Source: Bacillota bacterium (lineage in GTDB: Bacteria > Bacillota > Bacilli > Paenibacillales > NBRC-103111). Taken from it: a stretch of DNA of 64,000 nucleotides. Where the stretch lies: NCBI GenBank assembly GCA_023388055.1, contig JAEWGW010000034.1, positions 1-64,000 of the forward strand, in the 5' to 3' direction. Below the pieces are notes generated by a model, which worked only from the letters and a program-made list of their open reading frames with translations, made no database searches and had not been told where the DNA came from. The first letter of the stretch is position 1. Every line of letters starts with the position of its first letter. Of the stretch, positions 37,201 to 43,289 are shown piece by piece. The position numbers and the translations under genes are program-made.

Positions 37201-38524
37201 ATTCACGGGCGGATGCATCCTGTCCCACAAAGGACAAGGCCTTGTCCGCCAGCGTGATCTTATAGGCAGAGCCCTCCACAAAACCGTTCTGCCGGGCCCC
37301 CTGTACCCCCAGATCATTGAGGCCGGAGATGGTAAAGGCGCCGCTGCCGCCGGTGATGCTGAACCATTCCTTGTTTTCGTTGGAGCTGAGGTTTTTAAGG
37401 GTAACCGCATCCTTGAACTGGTCCATGTCCATACTGGCCGGCGCAGAAACCGTTACGGTTAAATCCGGGCTGGTGTCAATCGCCCGGGCTACCGGTGTCT
37501 GAAAATCCTGCGGGAGGGGAGACATCTCCTCATATTTGGCATAGAGGATCATGCTCTCCTGCGCCGTATCCCCAGCTGCCACCAGCCGGGTGAGCGCCTC
37601 GTCGTAGCACCACCCGATGAATATGGAATCCGCCTTATACGGAACCGGCAGATTGTTCAGCCTGCTGCCCTCGCGGATACTCCGGTCCGAAATCCCGGTA
37701 CCGTCATTGCTGTTGAACTTGAAGGTATAGTAGGTTACCGCAGCCTCTGAGGAGCCGTCGTCACCGCTGTCATTGCCTTCAGTCTTGGCGGTCGGCTTGG
37801 GCTCTGGTCCCGCTCCCGGATCCACACGGACTTGACCGGAGGGAATGCCCGGTGCCTTGTACCAGACCTTAACAGCCTTGTCGGTACGCATACACAGTGC
37901 CGCCGCTTGGGCACGGCTAGCATTGTCGGCCGGATTGAAGCTTGCACCGTCGCCGTTTAAGAGCCCGGCCTGCCACAGCTTCAAAACAGCAGCTTGGGCA
38001 TAATCCGCCACCTTCTCCATGTCAGCAGGTGTTGTGGCGGCCTTCCCGCCCGTATCGTAATCCACACCAAAGCCTTCAAAATAACGGACAAAGAAGGCGG
38101 CCATCTGCTCACGGGTGATGCTGGCATCGGGAGAAAAGATCCCGTTCCCGGTACCGGAGGTTATGCCGTATTGGGCTGCCCATGCCACATAAGGGGCATA
38201 CCAGGCATCTTGGGGGACGTCCGTGAAGGCGGACCCGCCTGTATATGCGTTGTCCACACCTGCCATACGTCCCAGGACGGTAACAAACATACCCCGGGTC
38301 ATGGTACCATCCGGGGTGAAACGGGTATTGGAGGTGCCGCTAAAGATGTGGTTTTGGTACACATATCGAACAGCATCATAATACCAGGCACTGCTGCTGA
38401 CATCCGTAAAGGGAACCGTCTGCACAGAATCAGGATGGTTACCGTCGGCTGCCAATGCCGGGGGCGGAACAAGGCCCGCTGCGAGGCAGAACACCAGCAG
38501 TATACTGATGAGCCTCTTCAGCAT
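28229..38524 (-). CDS. Giant SLH-anchored InlB/MucBP repeat surface protein
   Basis: 3431 residues from ATG 38524 (GGAGAGGG upstream; an in-frame ATG 15 codons earlier lacks the signal-peptide fit). Seen in order: signal peptide MLKRLISILLVFCLAAGLV; three SLH domains about residues 36-215 (FTDVSSSAWYYDAVRYV, FTDVPQDAWYAPYVAWAA, and a more divergent third), which bind secondary wall polymer; acidic linker; one InlB-type repeat about 265-330; a unique beta/coil region about 340-1230; about 18 InlB B-type repeats (cores like GYTFAGW, GYSFMGW) interleaved with about seven MucBP-like repeats (TVKHIREEVDGSYPNGG type) to about 2960; a C-terminal region ending abruptly at AKDMWGN, where Ig-like domains usually continue. 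It follows the LytTR/GHKL genes. Probable adhesin or S-layer-attached fibre; no catalytic site seen. Confidence 0.9.
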   Translation of the reverse strand: MLKRLISILLVFCLAAGLVPPPALAADGNHPDSVQTVPFTDVSSSAWYYDAVRYVYQNHIFSGTSNTRFTPDGTMTRGMFVTVLGRMAGVDNAYTGGSAFTDVPQDAWYAPYVAWAAQYGITSGTGNGIFSPDASITREQMAAFFVRYFEGFGVDYDTGGKAATTPADMEKVADYAQAAVLKLWQAGLLNGDGASFNPADNASRAQAAALCMRTDKAVKVWYKAPGIPSGQVRVDPGAGPEPKPTAKTEGNDSGDDGSSEAAVTYYTFKFNSNDGTGISDRSIREGSRLNNLPVPYKADSIFIGWCYDEALTRLVAAGDTAQESMILYAKYEEMSPLPQDFQTPVARAIDTSPDLTVTVSAPASMDMDQFKDAVTLKNLSSNENKEWFSITGGSGAFTISGLNDLGVQGARQNGFVEGSAYKITLADKALSFVGQDASAREYVFTIKRAEVVNVSLNARMAQIPLADISGLTVNGKPAAAVSIPVITVGPNGAPAENGVTTGSFSYSKGALAAGDTIMIYEGDAPPAMDAVSSEQNTAFVRITQAEGSSYSYKTANAEDVLFTPDVLPVSIGADRDGDAGNHSITVDMADMTYTDDRFAHMGLDSQTTIDVGDFISFYSGMLQTDGTLSDGGEMLGYARVTAVAAADGSCTVAYADVSLSELQQAMAAYKKETIRSEQLLEGVDRKAIESSVEQQARNSGFAEEAGRYLAALALETDSFTQLREDYSLTAVEMTMDGQPITQETLQRMGGAKAEVELSKLQATLSTNLVHFEGIDGLRLTLDVGIKVKIECNDNVTIEIEITGSFEQEVRIDIGVDGDAVWKWWGIFPYIAEYEVSAYVELYEYTGIGIEATIATKETEEEGFGTKNEEIEKIGKQIKELMDQKEKYIGDGSGTVGDSLEEKYAAMLENESDWVTLFEKALVEQEQQVMLIIAIKIEVKLVVSANLNISLGLDFWYENAKRYIYTVQVFAGNVTSDTIDLVEEHYEFEFYVMGTMGLRAGIKAEIKVGLFSTKLASVGFGAEAGAYVRVWGYFYYQLKYTASQGRKSAYSGALYLELGIYLEITFEAQALAGTFKYNPTLYGNEWPLLTAGSRDNVRDFAYGQDTVPAIQLKSYITTTQLPDSLFGMAYLDLKEGLDDGKLFTAIYDDKTSFRITMTNEAFSYDADSNYITVKPGGQPEQDGEMIITWITQPLSFSSAPLERRIPLHWDNLRDGYVIAPYSNGGSYVPVILKKYGEAVAAPADPVKAGYMFDGWYNNAQLTNPYTFPTAMPNTDSDIYADWSPAADTPYLVEHYKEALGSSQYALAEQEQLRGTTGTTVWPSAKAYTGFRSPVQKELAIKPDGSAVLRYYYELQTRTVTFEPGIVGGDKVVNRLKYGSAITPPQFGAKGYIFKGWDRTVSTYMGEQDQAYTAQWEKDTGTEYRVEHYVQQPDGRYFLQDIVLKTGQTGEQIRTSELVNSRYVTEGETAFENATVNGRVSEAEPISSDGKTVIKVNYKRIRHTVTFEPANGGSPVIYTLYAGAAIAPPSAARLGYTFAGWSPEVPEALGAADLTFTARWEAAGGIAYSVKHIREEADGTYPATGKLVEWESHTGITGEETLAVARAYEGFTAGETVQERIRPDGSAVVEIRYARNSYSVHWAAGETTVTVPVKYEAVITKPENPVKQGYVLDYWQGFAEGTLMGTKEKTYTAVWKPAADTLYTVKHIREEVDGSYPNGGGLVETETHTGITGTLTAANAKAYSGFAPGEAVQAAIQPDGSTVVEIRYARNTYTITWVANGQTFATTPNVKFGTAVPAKPEGTPAKAGYTFRQWVGAPEVMPAKGLTITAEFTANTYTVTLDMACELPGASLQVTYDSPYGEALAAPERVGYSFDKWVNADGDIFTVASRVKTAGPHTLTAVWTVRTDTGYIVKHMKQDLEGHYPDSLVETEHKTGITGADTAAIALDYPGFSAPEAVVQQAVKGDGSTVIEIRYIRNAYPLVWVADGITIEAGNVKYGASLEAPEHPDKTGYRFVQWRNIQTSMPAEALTVTAEYAPCTYTVTFDANGGSGLTSPVTAVTYGRAYGTLPAGLVREGYAFAGWSLGESLVNGGTVVAIAGNHTLTALWDPLDGITYTVRHYRDWGDARGEELFLTEEKTGIAGDTTHAASTDCTGFTARPIIQRTIDGSGTTWVSVVYTRNSYEVVWMAEGRPYQTTRVKYNDTVSPPASIPEKTGYYFAGWESYPPVMPAGPITVESRFTALSYKVSFDKNGGFLANPNAMTVTYDQTYSELAYRIPFRAGYTFEGWQNGQGQIVTADSVVKTAGDHTLTAVWSLSKVTYTVEYYQQDLPVSAHTNTLVDKVSYDSYNSDIHVVKTQVPKYEYEGFSLNEITLNDEAKRIVFYYGRNYYALSYDSAEGIQGTGVLNLPYGTSISLFTPARAGYTFQGWEPELPAVMPASDLSIVAQWQAEEDNAILLKGYSAEGDKIIYGTTDATLVLPTPYRTGFTFDGWFTQEAGGERITALRVTGDITLYARWTGNNYQVGFELNGADGEAPGGRQVIFNQPYVLPEVSGVRTGYSFAGWFTADKGGTRVTADTPVSTPSDHILYAQWKPNEYRVWFDGHGATGGSMDAQSHVYGQHMALAGNTFVKTGGIFTGWNTQADGSGMAYSDAEQVMNLSAQEDITLYAQWALGEFTISFNNDGTAVPSITQEYGTAVAAPVSPAKTGYSFMGWKQDGADGMYTFTTMPGENITLTALWETVFYTIRYSYDDNLYLQDDYLPGYYSILSDPVSLPELQYEKTGYTFAGWYTRDRFAEEDKVGVVAIPAGSSGDRTFYAKWTPNRIVVTFHSSRVPDETVQQLFIYDAAQPLTSNPFAHAGYTFVGWSEVWGSDTISRTGGQVVKNLAAQGEVHLYAIWKENISTITYSLNGVAASVDNPAIYHGTSGEIRLNAPTAIRGGFQFLGWYDSGGRLVETIQPGSTGAIHLTAKWAHGGLFSLSYMGTTYDNKGTGASTYRVTRTIPTAAVITEDVQYVFYRTVNGTAIGGTAEAEHFKHVGGQAVFATFTSADGDGSYREFKVEGETATPSLRSGAAISDNALASAYTMGGNRYYSVELYKLTSARSLCAGVIDPEKRTVKRELAQNTAYKLSQSEIGTYQRIAETSNKRLEIKESSGGSSYTGTLAVGLSAKAFDLNRYQSSQSLGAYINATATGMGVQLRNLTATDDGWRMYRYVLFNHVEGNVSFDKNKNSVYLPNLPQASNYGMIYGINGDKDNEDAYTVTLPAAVGTLGASGTKYGVHVTSTLGALGGGPGDYYVPYGKDELCSITMGAYNSASANSSFYFNAGELWAKPVDQAKPNQIGVAPMAVGRYKAGDTISISVVYDEIVANRNNVTLGAIDGLNLSYAGYVGGEGTNVLHFVGTLSADYEVEEKVNEALVTCKPVSGAAKDMWGN
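29590..34880 (-). repeat. Coding repeat array (InlB B-type and MucBP-like) in the giant protein
   Basis: About 18 copies of a 60-75 residue unit with a G(Y/F)xFxGW core alternate with about seven copies of a (V/E)(K/E)H(I/Y) ... TGITG ... IRY unit. Some neighbours are nearly identical at the DNA level, for example around 33200-33440 and 33610-33840, which implies recent duplication and possible recombination between copies. Boundaries are approximate. Confidence 0.8.
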
Positions 38525-38576
38525 CCTATTCCCTCTCCTTCCACGCCACTGCTTCTCTGGATGAGACATAAAAAAA

Positions 38577-38623
38577 CTCCCTTTTTATGCGTATTTTCTG
38601 TCGAAAATAGCATAAAAAAGGAG
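38577..38623 (-). terminator. Long hairpin with T-run between kinase and giant protein genes
   Basis: Minus strand CTCCTTTTTTATGCTATTTTC and GAAAATACGCATAAAAAGGGAG pair around GACA with single-base bulges, followed by seven T. It looks like an intrinsic terminator for the LytTR/GHKL operon. Only about 50 bases separate it from the giant gene, too few for a full promoter, so it may act as an attenuator, or a promoter may overlap its stem (TTGACG lies just upstream). Confidence 0.65.
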
Positions 38624-38658
38624 CGTGTGCGTCAAATCTGCTTAAACGCTGTCATTTT

Positions 38659-39930
38659 CTACTTATTGTTGCCGATCATGCCGATGCGCACCCGGAACAG
38701 TCCGTCCTTCACCTCATACAGCAGCTCGCCGTTGCATTTTTTGACAAAATCCGCCACACTGCGGCTGCCCGTACCATGTCCCTTCTTCATCGAAACTGGC
38801 AGCCCCGCTTCATCAAACTCCACTCGGCCGGTATAGGGGTTGGAGCATTCCAGAATCAGCTGGCCGGCATATACGGCCGTCAGGCGCAGGCGGCGTTCGG
38901 AAGCGGGAAGGCCGGATACGGCGGTTATGGCATTTTCCATCAGGTTGGACACCGCTATGGCAAGGGACATCTCGTCCACATCCAGGGCTTGGGGAATGTC
39001 GAGGCGCAGCTCACAGCGGATGTCCTGCTGCCTGGCCAGCTCGGCATAATAGGACACGGCGGCATTCACCGGCACATTGGCGCAATAGCTCCGGGGCTTC
39101 CGGGGCAGGGACTCGCTGTCGCGGCGGATGAGGCCGGCGGCTTGGCCTGCTTCGCCCTGCTCCAGCAGACCGAGCAGCGTATGGTTGAAGTGGCGGCGGT
39201 CATGCTGGGCAATGCTCATCTGCCGCACCGCTTCATCCATCAGGGCCAGGCGGTGGCGGGTCAGCTCCCGGTCAGCCTGGATGCTCAGATGCTCCTCCCG
39301 CAGAAGCGTTTCCTGCATGTTCTTGCGAAGCGAAAGAAGGGCCGCCATATACAGCAGCACCGCCAGCAGGATCAAGAGCATCAGAGGAATGATATTGTCC
39401 GTCAGCATCCGGGTCACGTCGGTGCCCGAGAAGAAGTACCAGGCAAAGTTCGCAAACAGTGCCGCAGACACAATCAGATACACATCCCACCGTTCGGCTG
39501 CCTGGCGGTAGAAGGGCCGCAGATGATTGCGGAATAAATAAATCGCCGCGCCAAACAGCAGTACACGCAGCAGCGTGACCGCATAATTGGGGTATGGGAA
39601 CAAACCGCTCAGATAGTAGCTGAGGATCACACCCGCTGCATAGATGTTCATGACCATGAAACAATTGAACAGCCATTGCATCAGGCGGTCCCGAAACAGC
39701 GGCTTGGCCACGATGCCCACGAATATGAAATAGACAATGTCCAGCTTGGCCAGGGTGGTATAATCATCCCGCAGATAGAACCAGATGTTCAACCCCGTGT
39801 TCAGGCACACGATGGTGACCAGCGCCATCCATTGGACGGGTGCGCGGCATCTGAGCTCCGCCAGGGTGAACAGCAGCATAACCAGCATGGCGTTGGTGGC
39901 GGCAGAGCGGATAATGTCGTACAGCTCCAT
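38659..39930 (-). CDS. GHKL sensor kinase (AgrC-like)
   Basis: 423 residues. Six or so membrane segments in residues 5-200, linker, phosphoacceptor His in IAQHDRRHFNHTLLGLL near residue 240, GHKL ATPase with NLMENAITAV and GHGTGSRSVADFV. It starts two bases after the regulator gene stop. It resembles the kinase at 24218 in layout, making two such systems in 17 kb. No AgrB/AgrD-type genes are near. It may control the giant surface protein downstream. Confidence 0.9.
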   Translation of the reverse strand: MELYDIIRSAATNAMLVMLLFTLAELRCRAPVQWMALVTIVCLNTGLNIWFYLRDDYTTLAKLDIVYFIFVGIVAKPLFRDRLMQWLFNCFMVMNIYAAGVILSYYLSGLFPYPNYAVTLLRVLLFGAAIYLFRNHLRPFYRQAAERWDVYLIVSAALFANFAWYFFSGTDVTRMLTDNIIPLMLLILLAVLLYMAALLSLRKNMQETLLREEHLSIQADRELTRHRLALMDEAVRQMSIAQHDRRHFNHTLLGLLEQGEAGQAAGLIRRDSESLPRKPRSYCANVPVNAAVSYYAELARQQDIRCELRLDIPQALDVDEMSLAIAVSNLMENAITAVSGLPASERRLRLTAVYAGQLILECSNPYTGRVEFDEAGLPVSMKKGHGTGSRSVADFVKKCNGELLYEVKDGLFRVRIGMIGNNK

Positions 39931-39932
39931 AG

Positions 39933-40661
39933 TTACATCTCTCCAAGGCGGTAGCTCATATAGGCGTTGCGCACGGTGGTGTACTGCTTGCCGGACACCG
40001 GTACCAGGAAACCGCCCCGGAGGGTGAACTCCTCCCTGCTTAAGCGCTCCACCCGGCTCATGTTGACGGCATAAGCGGCGTGGGGCTGAATAAAGCGGCG
40101 GTCCTGGAGCAGAGGGGCGATGTGGTTGGCAAAGCTGCCGGAGATCGTGGTGGTCTCCACCCGCTCTCCGCTTAATAACGTGTACACAACACTGTGTCGT
40201 ACATATTCACAGCAGGCAATGGCATCGGCAGACAGCGTGCGGAGACCCTGCCGGGTTTTGACAGTGACGTTCAGCTCCTCACCAAAGTGCACCTTCTCCA
40301 CAGCCAAGTCCAGAGCCGAGTAAAATGCCTGTTGGTCGATTGGCTTAAGAAGGTAATGCAGCGGGTTCACCGCGTAGGCGTCCAGCGCAAACCCGGGTTC
40401 AGTGGTAATGTAGATGATCTGCGCATCGGTGCTGATCCGGCGGATACTCCGTCCCAGCTCCAACCCGTTGACCATAGGCATCACCATGTCCAGCAGGAAG
40501 ATATGGAAGGTTTCCGTTTCATAGGCTGACAGGAGCACATCGGGGTGACCGAACGCCCGCACCTCGGCAGCAAGGCCGTGAGCGGTGATGTAGGCGTGGG
40601 TCAAGGCCGAAATCTGTTCCAGCCCGGCTTCCGTGTCATCACAGATGGCAATACGGAGCAT
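39933..40661 (-). CDS. LytTR-family response regulator
   Basis: 242 residues, ATG 40661 with AGGAGG about 7 bases upstream. Receiver residues 1-120: acidic pair in IAICDDTEAG, phosphoacceptor in FLLDMVMPM, Lys in HYLLKPIDQQ. LytTR domain about 140-240 (IACCEYVRHSVVYTLLSG, RFIQPHAAYAVNMSRVERL). First gene of a leftward operon with a consensus promoter; no clear LytTR direct repeats were found next to it, unlike the locus at 23.4 kb. Confidence 0.9.
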   Translation of the reverse strand: MLRIAICDDTEAGLEQISALTHAYITAHGLAAEVRAFGHPDVLLSAYETETFHIFLLDMVMPMVNGLELGRSIRRISTDAQIIYITTEPGFALDAYAVNPLHYLLKPIDQQAFYSALDLAVEKVHFGEELNVTVKTRQGLRTLSADAIACCEYVRHSVVYTLLSGERVETTTISGSFANHIAPLLQDRRFIQPHAAYAVNMSRVERLSREEFTLRGGFLVPVSGKQYTTVRNAYMSYRLGEM

Positions 40662-40698
40662 AGCGGATACCTCCTGTTATCAGAAAAGCAGCATGAAC

Positions 40699-40727
40699 AT
40701 TATATGAAACTATCGCTTTCATTTCAA
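40699..40727 (-). promoter_or_regulatory. Promoter of the second LytTR/GHKL operon
   Basis: Minus strand TTGAAA (40727-40722), 17-base spacer, TATAAT (40704-40699). The decamer AAATGAAAGC occurs at 40724-40715 inside it and again 30 bases upstream (40754-40745), a possible activator or repressor pair. Confidence 0.65.
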
Positions 40728-40790
40728 GAAGGGGGTTACAGAGTGCTTTCATTTAATTTTGAAGATTTTGAACAAAATCGCATGAACAAA

Positions 40791-40820
40791 TTGACTTCCG
40801 TCAATACTAATGCATATATT
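40791..40820 (+). promoter_or_regulatory. Probable promoter of the AAA ATPase gene
   Basis: TTGACT (40791-40796), 18-base spacer, TATATT (40815-40820), 43 bases before the start codon. Confidence 0.55.
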
Positions 40821-40863
40821 AGACATGTAAATTGCAAAAAAAACGCAAAATGGAGGTGAGCGA

Positions 40864-42177
40864 ATGCTGCTTGAATTCAGAACCAAAAACTTTAAATCCT
40901 TTCAGGAAGAGCTTGTCTTCTCCATGACTCCCGCCCCCAAGCAAAAAGGACTGGATTACAGCCTGCTTCGGAAAAAAATTGGAGTGAAGGAGTACAAAGC
41001 GTTAAGCTCCGCTGTCATTTACGGACCTAATGCTGCAGGTAAAACCAATATCATCGCCGCGATGGATGTGCTGAAGCAGGTCATGCTCCGTGGACATATT
41101 CGCAACGCAGATCAAAAATCCCGCTCCAACCCTTCTGCCAGTGCCTTAGAGCTTATCCCGGGTAAGGCAGATCAGCATAAATCCCCCGTAGATTTTGCTA
41201 TTCGGTTCATCGAGAACGGACTTCTCTTTGACTATAAACTTTCACTTGATCTGGGGAGCTTTCTGAATGAGGACTATGAACGTAAAGTCCTGACTGAGAT
41301 ATTGTCCATCAATGAAAAGATGATCTTCTCCCGCAGCCCATCATTGGAGATTGGCGATACAAAGCTAATCCAGAACTATCTGATTAACGGGTTTGAAGAA
41401 AATGAAGCCAGCGCAAAACATTTAGCCAAAAACAATCTGATCCCCGACGAGTTATTTTTGATGAACGGCTTCAAGGCTATGTTCAGCTCAAAGCTGGTTA
41501 ACATCATAATGGACTGGCTCGAGGATAAATTCATGGTTTTCTGCAGAGCAGACGCTCTCCAGGCCCGCCCCTCCTCCTCCAAGAAAGACACCCTTTATAT
41601 CAACACAACGGTCAATGATGCAGCACGCTTATTTGGGATCAATTCCAACGCACTCGGCTATTTTTCATCGGAGGAAGATTCTGAGCCCAAACTGTATTCG
41701 CTTCTGGATAAACAAGAAATCGTGCAAGCAGACACCTTTGAATCATTTGGAACCATCCGCTTTGTCAACATGTTCCCAATAGTCATTGATGCCCTGCTTA
41801 GCGGCGGGACACTCGTAATTGATGAATTCGATGCCTCCCTGCATCCCATGGCGATCATGAGCATTATTAACATTTTTCACAATGATGATCTGAATAAAAA
41901 CAATGCGCAGCTGATCTTCAATACGCACAATCCCATTTTCTTGAACTCCAACTTGTTTCGCAGGGATGAGATTAAGTTTGTGGAGAGAGATGCGGAAACC
42001 TTTTGCAGCAGCCATTATGCGTTATCCGATTTTGGAACCTCAGGAGAAAAAGCCGTCCGGATGGGCGGAGACTACATGAAAAATTATTTTGTCAGCCAAT
42101 ATGGTGCTATCAAGGATGTGGACTTCACCCCTGTAATTGAAAAATTGCTGGAGACCAAGGGGGGTAAACACAAATAA
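40864..42177 (+). CDS. AAA/ABC-type ATPase, RloA/AbiL-like defence family
   Basis: 437 residues, ATG 40864 with GGAGGTGA upstream. Starts LLEFRTKNFKSFQEELVFSM, the typical N-terminus of AAA_15/AAA_21 ATPases; Walker A GPNAAGKTN near residue 59, Walker B LVIDEFDASLHP near residue 320, and a NTHNPIFL motif near 358 followed by the usual EGF/SHY-like C-terminal part. These ATPases act in abortive infection and related defence, usually with a second gene (RloB-like or other nuclease/effector). Here the next gene is missing or reduced to a fragment, so the system may be incomplete. Confidence 0.85.
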   Translation: MLLEFRTKNFKSFQEELVFSMTPAPKQKGLDYSLLRKKIGVKEYKALSSAVIYGPNAAGKTNIIAAMDVLKQVMLRGHIRNADQKSRSNPSASALELIPGKADQHKSPVDFAIRFIENGLLFDYKLSLDLGSFLNEDYERKVLTEILSINEKMIFSRSPSLEIGDTKLIQNYLINGFEENEASAKHLAKNNLIPDELFLMNGFKAMFSSKLVNIIMDWLEDKFMVFCRADALQARPSSSKKDTLYINTTVNDAARLFGINSNALGYFSSEEDSEPKLYSLLDKQEIVQADTFESFGTIRFVNMFPIVIDALLSGGTLVIDEFDASLHPMAIMSIINIFHNDDLNKNNAQLIFNTHNPIFLNSNLFRRDEIKFVERDAETFCSSHYALSDFGTSGEKAVRMGGDYMKNYFVSQYGAIKDVDFTPVIEKLLETKGGKHK

Positions 42178-42283
42178 TGAATCTGCCCTTCATACAGTCA
42201 CCCTCGATTGGAAGAAGGAAAATCCTTCTCTGCTCATACACGAATCGATTGAGAACATATTCAGAGATTGCGGGTTGCTTTAG
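42164..42283 (+). pseudogene. Possible remnant of the ATPase partner gene
   Basis: In the +1 frame relative to the ATPase end, 39 codons from GTA 42164 read NNESALHTVTLDWKKENPSL then IHESIENIFRDCGLL and stop. The composition looks coding, it overlaps the ATPase stop as a coupled second gene would, and it has no recognised start codon. The rest of 42284-42340 is non-coding. Family not recognised. Confidence 0.3.
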
Positions 42284-42340
42284 AACAACTCGTATGTTTA
42301 CTGAAATGAACTACTTCTATATTTCCATGGAGGGAACCAT

Positions 42341-42931
42341 ATGAACGCTGCTCAGCCCGACCCGATCCTGCTGAATTTCCCGGAAAGCTTCGAAAGCGAA
42401 CGTCTGTTGATCCGTGCGCCGTTATGGCATGATGGAGCGGCTGTAAACGAGGCCATCAGAGAAAGTATAGAGGAATTACGTCCGTGGATGCCCTGGGCGC
42501 AAAACACCCCGGCCGTCGAAGAAACCGAGGCAAACCTGCGGCATGCCCGTGCGCAATTCTTGGAGCGCAAGGACCTGAGACTGCTGTTGCTGAATAAACA
42601 AACAGGTCAAGTGGTAGGCAGCAGCGGCCTTCACCAGCTCGATTGGCAGACGCGCAAATTCGAAATTGGGTATTGGGTCCGCACCTCTTGCCAACAGCAG
42701 GGCTACGTCACCGAAGCCGTACATGCCATTACGGGCTTCGCCATACGAGAGCTATCGGCGAACCGCATCCAGATCCGGTGTGACGCCCATAATCTGCGGA
42801 GCGCCAAGGTAGCGGAACGCTGCGGCTTCACATTAGAGGGGATTCTGCGCAACGAGACGCGTGATGTAGACGGTTCACTGCGGAATACCATGGTCTTCTC
42901 GAAGGTTCGCGGTGTGGAATATAAAGCATAA
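42341..42931 (+). CDS. GNAT N-acetyltransferase, RimJ/RimL type
   Basis: 196 residues, ATG 42341 with GGAGGG 6 bases upstream. Acetyltransferase of the RimJ/RimL type (acetyl-CoA to an amino group of a protein or small molecule): SERLLIRAP at the N-terminus, the strand-turn EIGYWVRTSCQQQGYVTEAV carrying the acetyl-CoA pyrophosphate loop (Q/RxxGY/L variant QQQGYV), and the C-terminal NLRSAKVAERCGFTLEGILR. Cytoplasmic, single gene, substrate unknown. Confidence 0.9.
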   Translation: MNAAQPDPILLNFPESFESERLLIRAPLWHDGAAVNEAIRESIEELRPWMPWAQNTPAVEETEANLRHARAQFLERKDLRLLLLNKQTGQVVGSSGLHQLDWQTRKFEIGYWVRTSCQQQGYVTEAVHAITGFAIRELSANRIQIRCDAHNLRSAKVAERCGFTLEGILRNETRDVDGSLRNTMVFSKVRGVEYKA

Positions 42932-42963
42932 AAACGCCTGCACACCAAGGTCAGCCCTTATTC

Positions 42964-43266
42964 TTACTCCCCCTTGGACGCTTTCTTATTGCCATCGCGC
43001 TGAGTGGACTTGTAGGGTTGTCCCTGGTTATCATAGGTGATCCATTCTCCAACAGGCTCTCCCTTCTCAAAATACCCGGAGCGCTTAACCGTACCGTCCG
43101 CACGATACCATTCCCAATATCCCTCAGGCTGGCCGTCTATCATTTTCCCCTTGGACCACATGGTTTTGCCGTTGGCATGGTATTTGATGGTATACCCATC
43201 AATAACCTCCATCTTCTTTTCCTTCACACCGTTTGCATGCACCAAATCGCATTGCTCCTCTGTCAT
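42964..43266 (-). CDS. Small MORN-repeat-like protein
   Basis: 100 residues from ATG 43266 (GGAGGAG 7 bases upstream; the TTG two codons earlier overlaps the site spacing). Three to four MORN-type units (KYHANGKTMWSKGKMIDGQ, GYWEWYRADGTVKRSGYFEK, GEWITYDNQGQPYKS). No signal peptide. Such proteins are seen as toxin-antitoxin-like antidotes or as unknown cytoplasmic proteins. It follows the MFS gene by 23 bases on the same strand and may be co-transcribed. Confidence 0.75.
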   Translation of the reverse strand: MTEEQCDLVHANGVKEKKMEVIDGYTIKYHANGKTMWSKGKMIDGQPEGYWEWYRADGTVKRSGYFEKGEPVGEWITYDNQGQPYKSTQRDGNKKASKGE

Positions 43267-43289
43267 CTGCAAGCTCCTCCATCCATTCG

